Shown here one piece after another: positions 47,446 to 56,572 of a DNA stretch of 64,000 nt. The notes below the pieces were generated by a model. That model was not told the DNA's origin and did not search any database. It saw nothing but the letters and a program-made list of their open reading frames with translations. Position 1 is the first letter of the stretch, and the number at the start of each line of letters is the position of its first letter. The stretch comes from Candidatus Celerinatantimonas neptuna (lineage in GTDB: Bacteria; Pseudomonadota; Gammaproteobacteria; Enterobacterales; Celerinatantimonadaceae), in the NCBI GenBank assembly GCA_911810475.1, contig OU461276.1, forward strand, positions 1,724,001 to 1,788,000. The letters run 5' to 3'. The position numbers were made by a program, and so were the translations under genes.

Positions 47446-48675
47446 TCAGCTCTTAACCGCGAGTAGTTCGTTACTCCGGTGAATCTGATGTCTTAAGTAG
47501 GTTGCAACGCTAATTCCGATTAACAGCAGAATAATCACGAATGCTGCCATGCCGGCCCAACCCATGAAGGTGTATACGTAACCGTTGCAATAACCGATGA
47601 TTGACCCGCCCAGGTAGTAACAGAACAGGTAGAGTGATACGGCTTGTCCGCGGTCATGTGTTGCATATTTGTTGACCCAGCGTAGGCTTACTGAATGGCA
47701 ACCGAAGAAACAGCCAGTAAAAATTACGACACCCAGCAACAAAGTCGGCAGTGTATGTGTCAGTGATAACAACATGCCGATAATCATGATGCAGAATAAA
47801 CCGGTGAGGACTTTCGTTGCGCCAAATTTATTGGCCAGACGGCCAGCCTGAGGCGCAGTAATCACACTTAAAATAAAGCAGATTGAAATGAGCCCGGCCT
47901 GAGCGTGAGACAGATTAAATGGTGCATGAGAGACATAAAATGCCAGGTAGTTATACAGTGATGCGAATGAACCGAAAATAATGAAACCAACAACATATAT
48001 CGGAGCGATTTTTTTATTGCTGAAGTGATCGCTCATACCTGAGATCATACGGGTCAGGTTTAGTTTTTCTGCGGGTTTGAAGTTTTTCGATGCTGGCAGT
48101 AACACGGTGACCAGAATAGAAACAATTAATAACAATGCAGAGAATCCGTAGAAGATATTATGCAATGACGTGTATTGAATCATCTGACTGGCAAAGACAC
48201 GTCCAGACATACCACCCATGGAGTTCCCGAATACAAAGTATCCTGTCACGATCCCGGCGGCAACGGGTGCGACTTCTTCACTGATATATGCTGTAGCGGC
48301 AGCTGCAATACCGCTTAAGGTTAATCCCAGAAGGCCCATAACGGCGACCAAAATATCCCAGGAGTTAATCAGTGAGCACAGGCAGGTTAAAACCGCGCCT
48401 GAAAAGAGTGAGACAACGATTAATCTTTTGCGGCCAAACCGGTCAGACAGGCTTCCTGTGAACAGAAGCCCGATTGCTAGCATGGCCATTTCAACCGATA
48501 AAATAATACTGACATGATCAACAGGAACGTGATATTGCTCAGCAAGGTGTGGTAGCAGTGGTTGGATAAAGTAAATCGATGCTAATTCAGAAAGACCTGA
48601 AAGAGCTAATGCAAAAATAACCGTAACATAAGATTTACGTGCCGGTTCTTTGCTCGATGTGGTGGAGGTGTTCAT
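47446..48675 (-). CDS. MFS transporter (DHA1-like, YnfM type)
   Basis: A 409-residue major facilitator protein with twelve expected membrane spans. The loop 2-3 motif G-S-L-S-D-R-F-G-R-K is clear. It lies second in the citrate lyase operon, after the isomerase, so it is the candidate importer of the tricarboxylate. However, the sequence resembles the YnfM group rather than the known citrate or tricarballylate (MHS) carriers. The direction of transport is therefore uncertain. Confidence 0.85.
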   Translation of the reverse strand: MNTSTTSSKEPARKSYVTVIFALALSGLSELASIYFIQPLLPHLAEQYHVPVDHVSIILSVEMAMLAIGLLFTGSLSDRFGRKRLIVVSLFSGAVLTCLCSLINSWDILVAVMGLLGLTLSGIAAAATAYISEEVAPVAAGIVTGYFVFGNSMGGMSGRVFASQMIQYTSLHNIFYGFSALLLIVSILVTVLLPASKNFKPAEKLNLTRMISGMSDHFSNKKIAPIYVVGFIIFGSFASLYNYLAFYVSHAPFNLSHAQAGLISICFILSVITAPQAGRLANKFGATKVLTGLFCIMIIGMLLSLTHTLPTLLLGVVIFTGCFFGCHSVSLRWVNKYATHDRGQAVSLYLFCYYLGGSIIGYCNGYVYTFMGWAGMAAFVIILLLIGISVATYLRHQIHRSNELLAVKS

Positions 48676-48749
48676 AATTGCCTCATAATTTAATTATTAA
48701 AATTAGATATTTTGAGATTTTTCTGAGCCATTATTATGTTGAGCCATTA

Positions 48750-49862
48750 TTATGCAGTGGTATTTTGTTTTACTTTCTGTTTTTGATTGACCGTATTCTC
48801 TGGGACATATGCCTGTCCCGTAAATAGTTTGCGGGCGGTACGAATAACCGACGCTTTAATATGTTCAGGCTGATCATCGGGTTGGTTTAAAACAACCTGA
48901 ATGCTGCCGCTTGGATGTTCGATTTTAACCGTTTTGATGAACTGATTGGTTTGATTGAGCTGAACTACTTTGAATGCCACGCTACCAGGGATGACACAAG
49001 CTGTAGATATTCCGATAGAGCCGGTAATTGCCAGAGATTTATGGCATTTATGTGGCATAAAGTAGCGAACCTGGATCGAACCGTCTTTTTCAGGGGCACT
49101 CACCAGCACGGGTTTAGGAATAACCATTTCGCTGACATCGCCAAAGCCCATCAATTGACCTGCTTTAAGACGAATGGCTTCAAGCCGTTCCAAAAATGCA
49201 ATATCTTTGTCCAGATCTTCTGGTTTTTCATCTCCCTGTTTGTCAAGGTCGTTGGCATGAATCAGTACCATTGGCATTGCCATATCGATACAGGTCACAT
49301 CGACGCCATTAATCTGGTCAATGGCATGATCGGTGGGAAGCAGTTTGCCTGTTTTACAACCCGCGGCATTGAGGAAGGTCACGCTAATCGGAGCCGCTGT
49401 TCCTGGAACACCATCGATGTGAGTTTCGCCATCATAAATGACCTGACCGTTTTCAGTCTGAATTTCAACATCAATGAAGGTATTGGTATTGACGTTGCGG
49501 ATCCGGATGGGGGTCATGGTGTTTTGTGGACAAATCAATCCACGTTCAATCGCGGCTGGTCCGACAGCGCAGAGCATATTGCCACAATTGGGTGTGGTAT
49601 CGACTCGGCGTTCTTCGACCATCACCTGAGCAAAAAGGTAATCGATATCGGCATCAGGGCTGGTTGAAGGGCTGATAATTGCAACTTTACTTGATTGAGC
49701 ATAACCGCCGCCCAGACCATCGATTTCTAATTCGTGACCGGAACCCATCAGATTAAGCAGGACATCATCACGCTGGCGGGTTTCTTCGGGTAAATCACTG
49801 GCTAAGATAACGGGACCTTTAGAGGTTCCCCCACGCATTAATAAACAAGGGATCTGTTTCAC
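48750..49862 (-). CDS. PrpF/LigU-family isomerase (YbhH-like)
   Basis: A 370-residue protein of the PrpF family, clearly resembling E. coli YbhH: C-L-L-M-R-G-G-T-S-K-G, D-G-L-G-G-G, D-T-T-P-N-C-G-N-M and F-M-P-H-K-C-H-K-S. Family members shift C=C bonds in tricarboxylates: PrpF isomerises aconitates, LigU/GalD act on 4-oxalomesaconate. E. coli ybhH also stands beside a carboxylate transporter and an aconitase homologue. As first gene of an operon ending in acnB, trans- to cis-aconitate isomerisation is the most economical proposal. The start is GTG with AAGGAC upstream. Confidence 0.87.
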   Translation of the reverse strand: MKQIPCLLMRGGTSKGPVILASDLPEETRQRDDVLLNLMGSGHELEIDGLGGGYAQSSKVAIISPSTSPDADIDYLFAQVMVEERRVDTTPNCGNMLCAVGPAAIERGLICPQNTMTPIRIRNVNTNTFIDVEIQTENGQVIYDGETHIDGVPGTAAPISVTFLNAAGCKTGKLLPTDHAIDQINGVDVTCIDMAMPMVLIHANDLDKQGDEKPEDLDKDIAFLERLEAIRLKAGQLMGFGDVSEMVIPKPVLVSAPEKDGSIQVRYFMPHKCHKSLAITGSIGISTACVIPGSVAFKVVQLNQTNQFIKTVKIEHPSGSIQVVLNQPDDQPEHIKASVIRTARKLFTGQAYVPENTVNQKQKVKQNTTA

Positions 49863-49909
49863 TCGTGTAAGTCCTTAAAGAAAATATGGCATAAATAGTG
49901 ATACAGAAG

Positions 49910-49926
49910 CATTAATAACTCTAATG
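49910..49926. promoter_or_regulatory. Candidate LysR operator between isomerase and lysR genes
   Basis: CATTA-N7-TAATG lies in the 147-base divergent spacer, with the dyad and size typical of LysR sites. A similar ATTAATG element follows at about 49943. It probably serves the regulator at 50010. Confidence 0.35.
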
Positions 49927-50009
49927 AAAAATATATATCGATTAATGCATAAATGGTATAAATTGATATTAGACAATTTATTGATGATTTTTGAAATTTG
50001 GAGGAACAA

Positions 50010-50945
50010 ATGCAGCATGAGTTAAAAGGCGTGCAAACATTTGTTAAAATTGCAGAAATTGGAAGTTTCACCCGCGCTGCTGGGTTGTTACATATTTCTC
50101 AGCCTGCTTTGACACGTCGCATAAAAAAATTGGAAGACGATCTTGGGGCGGTACTTTTTGAGCGATCAACCCGACAAGTTCGGTTGACACCCGTCGGACG
50201 GAGTTTTTTGCCAAAGGCCCGGAATTTAATCGACTTCTATGAAAATTCAATATTGGATATCAAAGAGTTAGCGACCAATCAAACGGGGGTGATTACCATT
50301 TCCTGTCTGCCGACAGCTGCTTTTTATTTCTTGCCGAGAGTTATTCGGGAATTTAATGAAAGCTTTCCGAATATCCGTATTCGTGTTTTGGAACATAGCG
50401 CAAGTGATTGCCTTGAAGCGGTACTTAATGGGGATGCCGATTTCGGGATAAATATGATAAACATCACAGATTTGAATATAGATTTTACCCCCCTTGTGAA
50501 TGAACCTTTTGTTGTTGCCTGTCGGCGCGATCATGAATTGACTAAACACCAGTTGGTGACCTGGCCGCAGGTATGTGAATACAAGCTGGTTGGGGTTCGA
50601 CATTCGAGCGGGAACCGGGCCTTGATCGAACAGGCTCTGGAGTCGACGAACAGTCACCCGAACTGGTTTTATGAAGTGCGCCACCTGTCGACATCTTTAG
50701 GGTTGGTCGAAGCCGGCTTGGGGGTGGCTGTAGTGCCAAGCCTTGCAATGCCTTCCGATGAGCATCATCTGTTAGTGAGCCGTCCTTTGGTTGATCCGGT
50801 GATTCGGCGAACCCTTGGTCTGGTACAGCGTAAGAATTCATCGTTAAGTCCGTCGGCGCAGCGTTTTCATGAATTATTGTTACAGCTGTGGTCTAATGAA
50901 AACAACTCGCCATGGCTGGCGATGAATCAGGAATCATTGTTATAG
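50010..50945 (+). CDS. LysR-family regulator of the aconitate/citrate lyase operon
   Basis: A 311-residue LysR protein with an N-terminal winged HTH (F-T-R-A-A-G-L-L-H-I-S-Q-P-A-L-T-R-R-I) and an effector domain. GGAGGAAC before the ATG at 50010 decides against the TTG at 49998. It is divergent from the isomerase-to-acnB operon, the classical position for its regulator, and replaces the CitAB two-component system usually found with citrate lyase genes. The effector may be the tricarboxylate substrate. Confidence 0.9.
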   Translation: MQHELKGVQTFVKIAEIGSFTRAAGLLHISQPALTRRIKKLEDDLGAVLFERSTRQVRLTPVGRSFLPKARNLIDFYENSILDIKELATNQTGVITISCLPTAAFYFLPRVIREFNESFPNIRIRVLEHSASDCLEAVLNGDADFGINMINITDLNIDFTPLVNEPFVVACRRDHELTKHQLVTWPQVCEYKLVGVRHSSGNRALIEQALESTNSHPNWFYEVRHLSTSLGLVEAGLGVAVVPSLAMPSDEHHLLVSRPLVDPVIRRTLGLVQRKNSSLSPSAQRFHELLLQLWSNENNSPWLAMNQESLL

Positions 50946-51057
50946 GTAAAGCGCCTGATTGTACTTTCCTTATGTTCTAAAAAGGGCGGCTTTCGGGTCT
51001 GCAAACGAGATAAGACTGGCGACAGAAGATGGCTCGCCGGTTTGGAAATAATAAACT

Positions 51058-54000
51058 ATGTCACAACTACTGCGCATTATACTGCTGCATACCCATCTCC
51101 CAGGCGTGGTTGAGATTAAGCTGGATGAACACACCAATATTTGCGGAACCAATGCATCGGGTAAGACAACGCTACAGCGATTGATTCCGGTTTTCTATGG
51201 AGAACAGCCGAACCGGGTTGTTCCTAAAACACGTAAAAAATTCGACCAGTTTTATCTGCCTTATACCAATAGCTATATCATTTATGAATATCAGCGGGAA
51301 AACGGCGAGCTGAGTCATGTGGCGCTGACCCCCAAAAACACTGGCGGGGTGGATTACCGCTTTATTGGTGCGCCTTATCAGAGTGAGCTGTATCTACAGC
51401 ACACCGAACAGGGTGTACAGGCCCTTTTGCACAGCGAATGGACCGCGCGGCTGCGCACTCTTGGCGAGACTCCCGTTTCGCCTAAACTTGGGGCCACCAG
51501 TGAATATCGCAGCATCATCCAAAACGATGTGGCCAGCGGCGATGCCGATAGCCTGCGATTGCGCCGTCTGGCGGCAACCTTCGGCCTGGTGGGCCGCTCA
51601 CATAAGCTGCGGCATATTGAAAAACTGGTCAGCGCCGTGCACTCCAAAGAGGGTAAAATGGATACCCTCAAATCGATGCTGGCCGCTATTTTTGCCGAAG
51701 ACGGTGTGACTTTACCGACCACCAAAGTCCGGAATACCAAAGCCCGCGAGTGGATTTTACAGATGCGTCAGTCGATGCGCCTTGAGAGCCTGCAACAGGA
51801 CTTCGAGCGCCTGCAGGGGCTGGCTCGCCAGCTTGACGGAACCGACGCTCAGCTCGGTGCATTAGAACCGTTGCTCAAACTCGACCATGAGCAGCAGAGT
51901 CGGGAGCGGGCCGATGCCGAGCAACAGGTGCATCGGTTGCAGGGCGAGATGCAATCGCTTAAAGAGCAATTTACCGTCGCCGAGCAGGCCCAAAACAGCG
52001 AGTTGAGTAAAACACAGGCCGATTTAGACGAAACATCCACCCGGCTTGATCAGCTGCAAACGCAATATGATGGTTATGCCGATCGCGATATGAACCAGTT
52101 GCAACAAGATACCGATGCGCTGCCACAATGGCGGGAAACCCTGCAAGAGCTGGCGGAAAACTACCAGCTGATGGTGGCTCAGCATGTTGACCTGGAACAT
52201 CAGCTGGAACGGCGTAAAGCCAAACTTGCCGAATCGTTCAACCGGTTAAGTGAACAGCATCGCCACAAAGCCAAAACGATTCGTCAGCAAAAAGAACAGA
52301 CCCGGGAACAGCAGAACGACAAACAAGACAGCCTTGAGCTGGCTTACCAACAGCGGTTACAGGCGCAGCAACAGCACTTTAGTGAACAGCTCAGTGCCGG
52401 TCGGGCCCGAATAGCCGTGTTGCAGTCGAAACTGGAACAGTCCCCGCTCAGCGATGCCGAACATGATGCACTGCGTGAGAGCGAACTGCGTCTGGAACAG
52501 GCGCAGCAGCATGTCCGCGAGCAGATGCAGCAGTTGCAACGGACTCAGCAGCAATGGCAACAGGCCCGTTTGCAGTGCGATAAAGCCGATCAGCAGCTTG
52601 AGCATTGCCGCAAAGCATTGCATCAGGTCGATCACCAGTTACAGAAACTGCACCAGCAACTGAGCCCGGAACAGGGCAGCTTGCGTCATTTCTTACGGTT
52701 ACATAGGCAGGGCTGGGAGCAGCAACTGGGCAAGGTGCTTGATGAGCAGTTGCTGGATCGCCATGACCTGTACCCCGAGTTCGGTGAACTGACCGATAGC
52801 CTGTATGGATTAGTGTTGGATCTAAAGGCCGTAGACGTGCCGGATTATGCGCAGGATGAAGCGGCGGTAAGTCACCGAATCCAGAGTATGCAGCAGCAAC
52901 AGGCCAAAGCCCGCGCCGATAAGGAACAGTCTGAAAAAGCCCTGAAAAACAGCCATGAACAGGCAGAATTGCTCAGAGCTGAAGTTGAACAGGCCAAATG
53001 GCAGACGACCCAGAGCGAGCAGGATATCGATTATGCCCGTGATGCCCGCGATCGACTGCAACAGGAGCAGCGGGAACTGGTGAAACAGCGACAACAGTTA
53101 CTGCGGGCCGAATTAAACCGCGAGCAACAGCAGCTTGACGCCGTGACGTTGCAACAACAGCAGGACGTTGAAGCCCTGCAGGCTGACCACCAGAGCCAGA
53201 AACTCGAACTTAAAGCCGACTGGCAGGCCGAATTACAGGTTTTTGATGAACAGCTTGAAGCACTTGAGCTGCAACTGGAGCGCAAGCGGGAGGATCACAG
53301 CGACCAGATCAAACAACTGGAACAGGCCTTCAACGAAGAACTCTCTGAAAAAGGCATCGATCCTGGCCGGCTAGCCGGGCTTCGCGAGCGCCAGGCACGG
53401 CTTAAAAACGACATCAAACAGGTCGAAAACCGTCAGGATGACCTCAAACGCTGGCATGATTTTATGCAGGTAGACTGGCAACAGCGACGCCCGACATTAC
53501 TTGCTCAAGAAGCAGAACTGAAACAGCTACAGCGCACCGTCAGCCAGACGCTGTCTCGACTGAAAAGTGACTTCACGCACCAGCGCAAACAGCTTGACAC
53601 CCAAAAAAGCGTTCAACAGAAACAGGTTCAGCAGGCCGGGCAACAACTGGAACAGCTCAAACCGTTGTTGGTTAAATTAGAGGCCATTGATTTAACGCCA
53701 ACGCCCCCCGTTGACGGCCTGGTGTGCGCCGATTTGACCGAGCGGTTATCACGAACCAACGAAGCACTGGCACAGCGCAGTCACCTGGACGGCCAGTTAA
53801 AAACCCGCCTTGAACAGTTTGAAAACGGCCTCAGCCGCGATGCCGGCAGTGAATTTCTGGACCGGCTCGACTATGAAAAAAGCCAGCTGGGCGATGATCT
53901 GAGTGCCCGCAGGCAACTGCCGATTCTGGCGGACCTGTTGCATATTCTTCAGGATCAACAACTGCAACTGCTGGAAATGGGCGAGAATATCGGCGGTGAT

Positions 54001-54717
54001 CTTAAAAAATTCTTTACCGTTTTTAGCGATATTAACCGGCGGATTGCCGACCAGAGCCGTCGACTCAGTGATGCAGTGGCCGATGATCTGGTGTTAGAAG
54101 GGATCCGCAAAGCCGATGTGCAGATAGCCTCCACCATTGATGAACTGGGATTCTGGCAACCGCTTAAACGATTCGCCAAATTGTACGATAACTGGGGCGC
54201 ATCTGGGAAAGCTCTGCCCTCGGAAGCGTATCTCAATGCACTGGCCGATGTGGTCGAACTGCTACGGGCCGATCAGAACTACAGTATTGAATCACTGCTT
54301 CGCTTAGAGCTGCATCTGAGTGAAGGGGGCTCAGAGCTGGTGATCAAAAATGACCGGCAACTGTTAGAGTCTTCCAGCCATGGGATGGCCTACCTGATTT
54401 TATGTAAATACCTGCTGGCCTTTACCCGGCTGCTGCGTGGCCCGGCCGATGTTGCAATTCACTGGCCGATAGATGAAATCGGCACACTGGCGTATCACAA
54501 TGTTGAAAAACTCTTTGAAGCCTGCACCAGCAACCAGATCCGAATTGTCGGGGCATTCCCCAACCCCGAATCGGATGTGCTGATGTTGTTTACTCATCGT
54601 TATTTGATTGAAGCCAGCCAGAGTGACCCGGGCAAACGCCAGCTCAAACGCATTCAGCCGAAAATCAGCCGGTTGGCGAAGCGACTGGCCCACCGTCAAC
54701 CGGAGAGTGCCCAATGA
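51058..54717 (+). CDS. jetC: SMC-like ATPase of a Wadjet/MksBEFG-type system (JetC/MksB)
   Basis: A 1219-residue SMC protein. Walker A is G-T-N-A-S-G-K-T-T (30-38). A first coiled coil, rich in Gln and Glu, runs from about 250 to 530. A hinge-like globular part follows (about 540-610; W-E-Q-Q-L-G-K-V-L and G-L-V-L-D-L-K-A-V), then a second coil to about 930. The head ends with the signature-like E-S-S-S-H-G-M-A-Y-L and Walker B with Asp1139-Glu1140. Wadjet/MksBEFG complexes extrude loops on small circular DNA and cut it, blocking plasmids. It is the first of four coupled genes; mukFEB and mksFEB loci put the SMC gene third. The region visibly uses more GC-rich codons than the PTS regions. Confidence 0.9.
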   Translation: MSQLLRIILLHTHLPGVVEIKLDEHTNICGTNASGKTTLQRLIPVFYGEQPNRVVPKTRKKFDQFYLPYTNSYIIYEYQRENGELSHVALTPKNTGGVDYRFIGAPYQSELYLQHTEQGVQALLHSEWTARLRTLGETPVSPKLGATSEYRSIIQNDVASGDADSLRLRRLAATFGLVGRSHKLRHIEKLVSAVHSKEGKMDTLKSMLAAIFAEDGVTLPTTKVRNTKAREWILQMRQSMRLESLQQDFERLQGLARQLDGTDAQLGALEPLLKLDHEQQSRERADAEQQVHRLQGEMQSLKEQFTVAEQAQNSELSKTQADLDETSTRLDQLQTQYDGYADRDMNQLQQDTDALPQWRETLQELAENYQLMVAQHVDLEHQLERRKAKLAESFNRLSEQHRHKAKTIRQQKEQTREQQNDKQDSLELAYQQRLQAQQQHFSEQLSAGRARIAVLQSKLEQSPLSDAEHDALRESELRLEQAQQHVREQMQQLQRTQQQWQQARLQCDKADQQLEHCRKALHQVDHQLQKLHQQLSPEQGSLRHFLRLHRQGWEQQLGKVLDEQLLDRHDLYPEFGELTDSLYGLVLDLKAVDVPDYAQDEAAVSHRIQSMQQQQAKARADKEQSEKALKNSHEQAELLRAEVEQAKWQTTQSEQDIDYARDARDRLQQEQRELVKQRQQLLRAELNREQQQLDAVTLQQQQDVEALQADHQSQKLELKADWQAELQVFDEQLEALELQLERKREDHSDQIKQLEQAFNEELSEKGIDPGRLAGLRERQARLKNDIKQVENRQDDLKRWHDFMQVDWQQRRPTLLAQEAELKQLQRTVSQTLSRLKSDFTHQRKQLDTQKSVQQKQVQQAGQQLEQLKPLLVKLEAIDLTPTPPVDGLVCADLTERLSRTNEALAQRSHLDGQLKTRLEQFENGLSRDAGSEFLDRLDYEKSQLGDDLSARRQLPILADLLHILQDQQLQLLEMGENIGGDLKKFFTVFSDINRRIADQSRRLSDAVADDLVLEGIRKADVQIASTIDELGFWQPLKRFAKLYDNWGASGKALPSEAYLNALADVVELLRADQNYSIESLLRLELHLSEGGSELVIKNDRQLLESSSHGMAYLILCKYLLAFTRLLRGPADVAIHWPIDEIGTLAYHNVEKLFEACTSNQIRIVGAFPNPESDVLMLFTHRYLIEASQSDPGKRQLKRIQPKISRLAKRLAHRQPESAQ

Positions 54718-55334
54718 TCCAACATGGCCCATTACTTGAGCGGCTCCTGGCCGGTGAGTTTATCTGTCAGATCCGCGATGAAGATGCCTTTCGCCACCTC
54801 TGCGACGAGTCGACCCGCCAGTCGATTAACCATTACCTGCGACCGCTGAACCGCCGGGTGGTCAGTAATGACGATCAGAGTGTGTTTTTTCTTGGCTATC
54901 ATGAGCTGACTGCGAAGGCTCGCAAGCAGTTAAGCGAACAGTTCAGCCAGACCATTCAGTCACTGCTCCCAGTGTTGGAATGGATGCAGTTGGTGCAGGA
55001 AACCATGGGGCGGGACAGCGCTCTGACGTCAGGCGATACCCTGAAACTGCAAGAGTTTGTGTTGCGTACCGAAGATAACCAGAGCCTGCGTCAGCGGCTC
55101 AATCAACTGGCCGCTGACCGTTTTTTTAACAGCCAGAGTGAGGCGCTGGATAATCAGGTCAAACTGATATTCCGGCGGCTCAAAGAGCATGGCTACCTGA
55201 TCCAGCCGCACACTGAGCGCCAGTACTACATCGTCACCGCCAAAATCGATTATCTGATTGATGTGATCCGCTTTATCCGCGATGAAGAACACTTGCCGGT
55301 AGATGATACGCCAACTCAGGAGAGCCTGATTTGA
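54714..55334 (+). CDS. jetB: KITE subunit of the Wadjet-like system (JetB/MksE)
   Basis: A 206-residue protein that overlaps the SMC gene by four bases (ATGA). Predicted mostly helical with winged-helix character (N-terminal L-L-A-G-E-F-I-C; C-terminal F-R-R-L-K-E-H-G-Y-L and R-Q-Y-Y-I-V-T-A-K-I-D-Y-L). This fits MukE/MksE-type KITE proteins that bind the kleisin. Assigned by size, gene position and fold-level resemblance. Confidence 0.75.
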   Translation: MIQHGPLLERLLAGEFICQIRDEDAFRHLCDESTRQSINHYLRPLNRRVVSNDDQSVFFLGYHELTAKARKQLSEQFSQTIQSLLPVLEWMQLVQETMGRDSALTSGDTLKLQEFVLRTEDNQSLRQRLNQLAADRFFNSQSEALDNQVKLIFRRLKEHGYLIQPHTERQYYIVTAKIDYLIDVIRFIRDEEHLPVDDTPTQESLI

Positions 55335-56572
55335 TGGACGACTTACAGGGAGCCCCATCAAACCTGTTTGCCATTGGCGCAGAGCGTCTTGCCCTGCTTG
55401 GCCGACACCACAAGGTGCTGATGCAGGGATATCTGGATGGCTTTATCGATGAAACGGTTTTAACCGACCGGGCCCTGAAAAAACTGATGGATGCGCGGAT
55501 CGTATGGCGGCCCAACGAACAGCAGCCGCTGGCTTTGCGACCACTGGTCAGTGAACTGATTGCCAGCATGATCGCCGATGAAAACCGCCGCCAGATCAAC
55601 GCTGATGTGGCACAAAAACTCGAACAGATCCGCAATCGGGTGCAATCCTACCGGGATGCCCAGTATAAAGGCGACTATGCCGTGGCCGAATTGCAACTTC
55701 AGCGGCTACGCGAATATGTGCACGATCTCAGTGGCCAGTTCGAAGAAGCCATCGACAGCTTATGGCACCGGCTTAATACCGATTTTGGATTCGTTGGCCG
55801 CTTAGATGATAAAATCCGTGAAAACCAGCGGGCCCAGAAACAACTGCGACGGCTGCTGGACGGCCTCGATCTGCTCGATTTTAACGAGCTGATTGAATTG
55901 TCCGAAGGTAACAGTGCTCTGCGTAAACTGCTGGTCAGCCAACTACAACCGCAGCTTAGCGCCCACCATGGCAGCTTGCTCGAAGTGCAGAAACGGCTGG
56001 TGGAACTGCTGGCTAAATTCCGTCAGCAACAATCCCGTTCATTGCTGATTGTCAACATGATCGACTTTTTACATCAGCATCCGAAATATCGGCCTGCCGA
56101 CTACCCGAACCGCTCTGATGTGCCAGATTGCTTTAACCAGGCCAGCGCCATTGTGCCACACGCTGCGGCGGCACTGGATCGGGCGATGGAGCGGCAGACC
56201 CTTGCTGAACTGGTCCGCGAACTCCCCCGGACCGATACCAGCACGTTGCCCCAGCCGCAAACCGCCAGTTTTACCGATCTTCAACATGAAGAAGAAATCA
56301 CCGCCCGTCAACAGGCCCTGAAACTGGATGTGGAAAACTTCTTCTTGTATGTCATCGACATCAATACTCCGCTCAGCGCACTGAACTACCTCGACCAGCA
56401 GCAACTGACATGGGACCCGGAAATCTGGCTCTATCAGGTGATCGCCGAATATCAGGGACTGCCTGCTGGCGACAAGCGGCTGTTCCGGCTACATAATGAA
56501 GAGATGGCCGCCAGTGAGACCAACCAATTGCAACTGATTGTGGATGTGACCCTGAGGCTTAGAGCCCTATGA
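55334..56572 (+). CDS. jetA: Kleisin-like subunit of the Wadjet-like system (JetA/MksF)
   Basis: A 412-residue protein starting at the ATG at 55334, which overlaps the previous TGA (TGATG). A winged-helix-like N-terminus (about 10-85; F-A-I-G-A-E-R-L-A-L-L-G) is followed by long helices (about 95-250; V-A-E-L-Q-L-Q-R-L-R-E-Y) as in MukF/MksF. The C-terminus has a small folded part. It should link the SMC heads and carry the KITE subunit. Assignment rests on helical layout and operon context. Confidence 0.72.
   Translation: MDDLQGAPSNLFAIGAERLALLGRHHKVLMQGYLDGFIDETVLTDRALKKLMDARIVWRPNEQQPLALRPLVSELIASMIADENRRQINADVAQKLEQIRNRVQSYRDAQYKGDYAVAELQLQRLREYVHDLSGQFEEAIDSLWHRLNTDFGFVGRLDDKIRENQRAQKQLRRLLDGLDLLDFNELIELSEGNSALRKLLVSQLQPQLSAHHGSLLEVQKRLVELLAKFRQQQSRSLLIVNMIDFLHQHPKYRPADYPNRSDVPDCFNQASAIVPHAAAALDRAMERQTLAELVRELPRTDTSTLPQPQTASFTDLQHEEEITARQQALKLDVENFFLYVIDINTPLSALNYLDQQQLTWDPEIWLYQVIAEYQGLPAGDKRLFRLHNEEMAASETNQLQLIVDVTLRLRAL

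Noticed and set aside
53031-53285. Ser/Cys-rich antisense ORF within the SMC gene
   Set aside because: Mirror of a Gln/Leu/Glu-rich coiled coil; such Cys/Ser-rich products arise routinely on the opposite strand.
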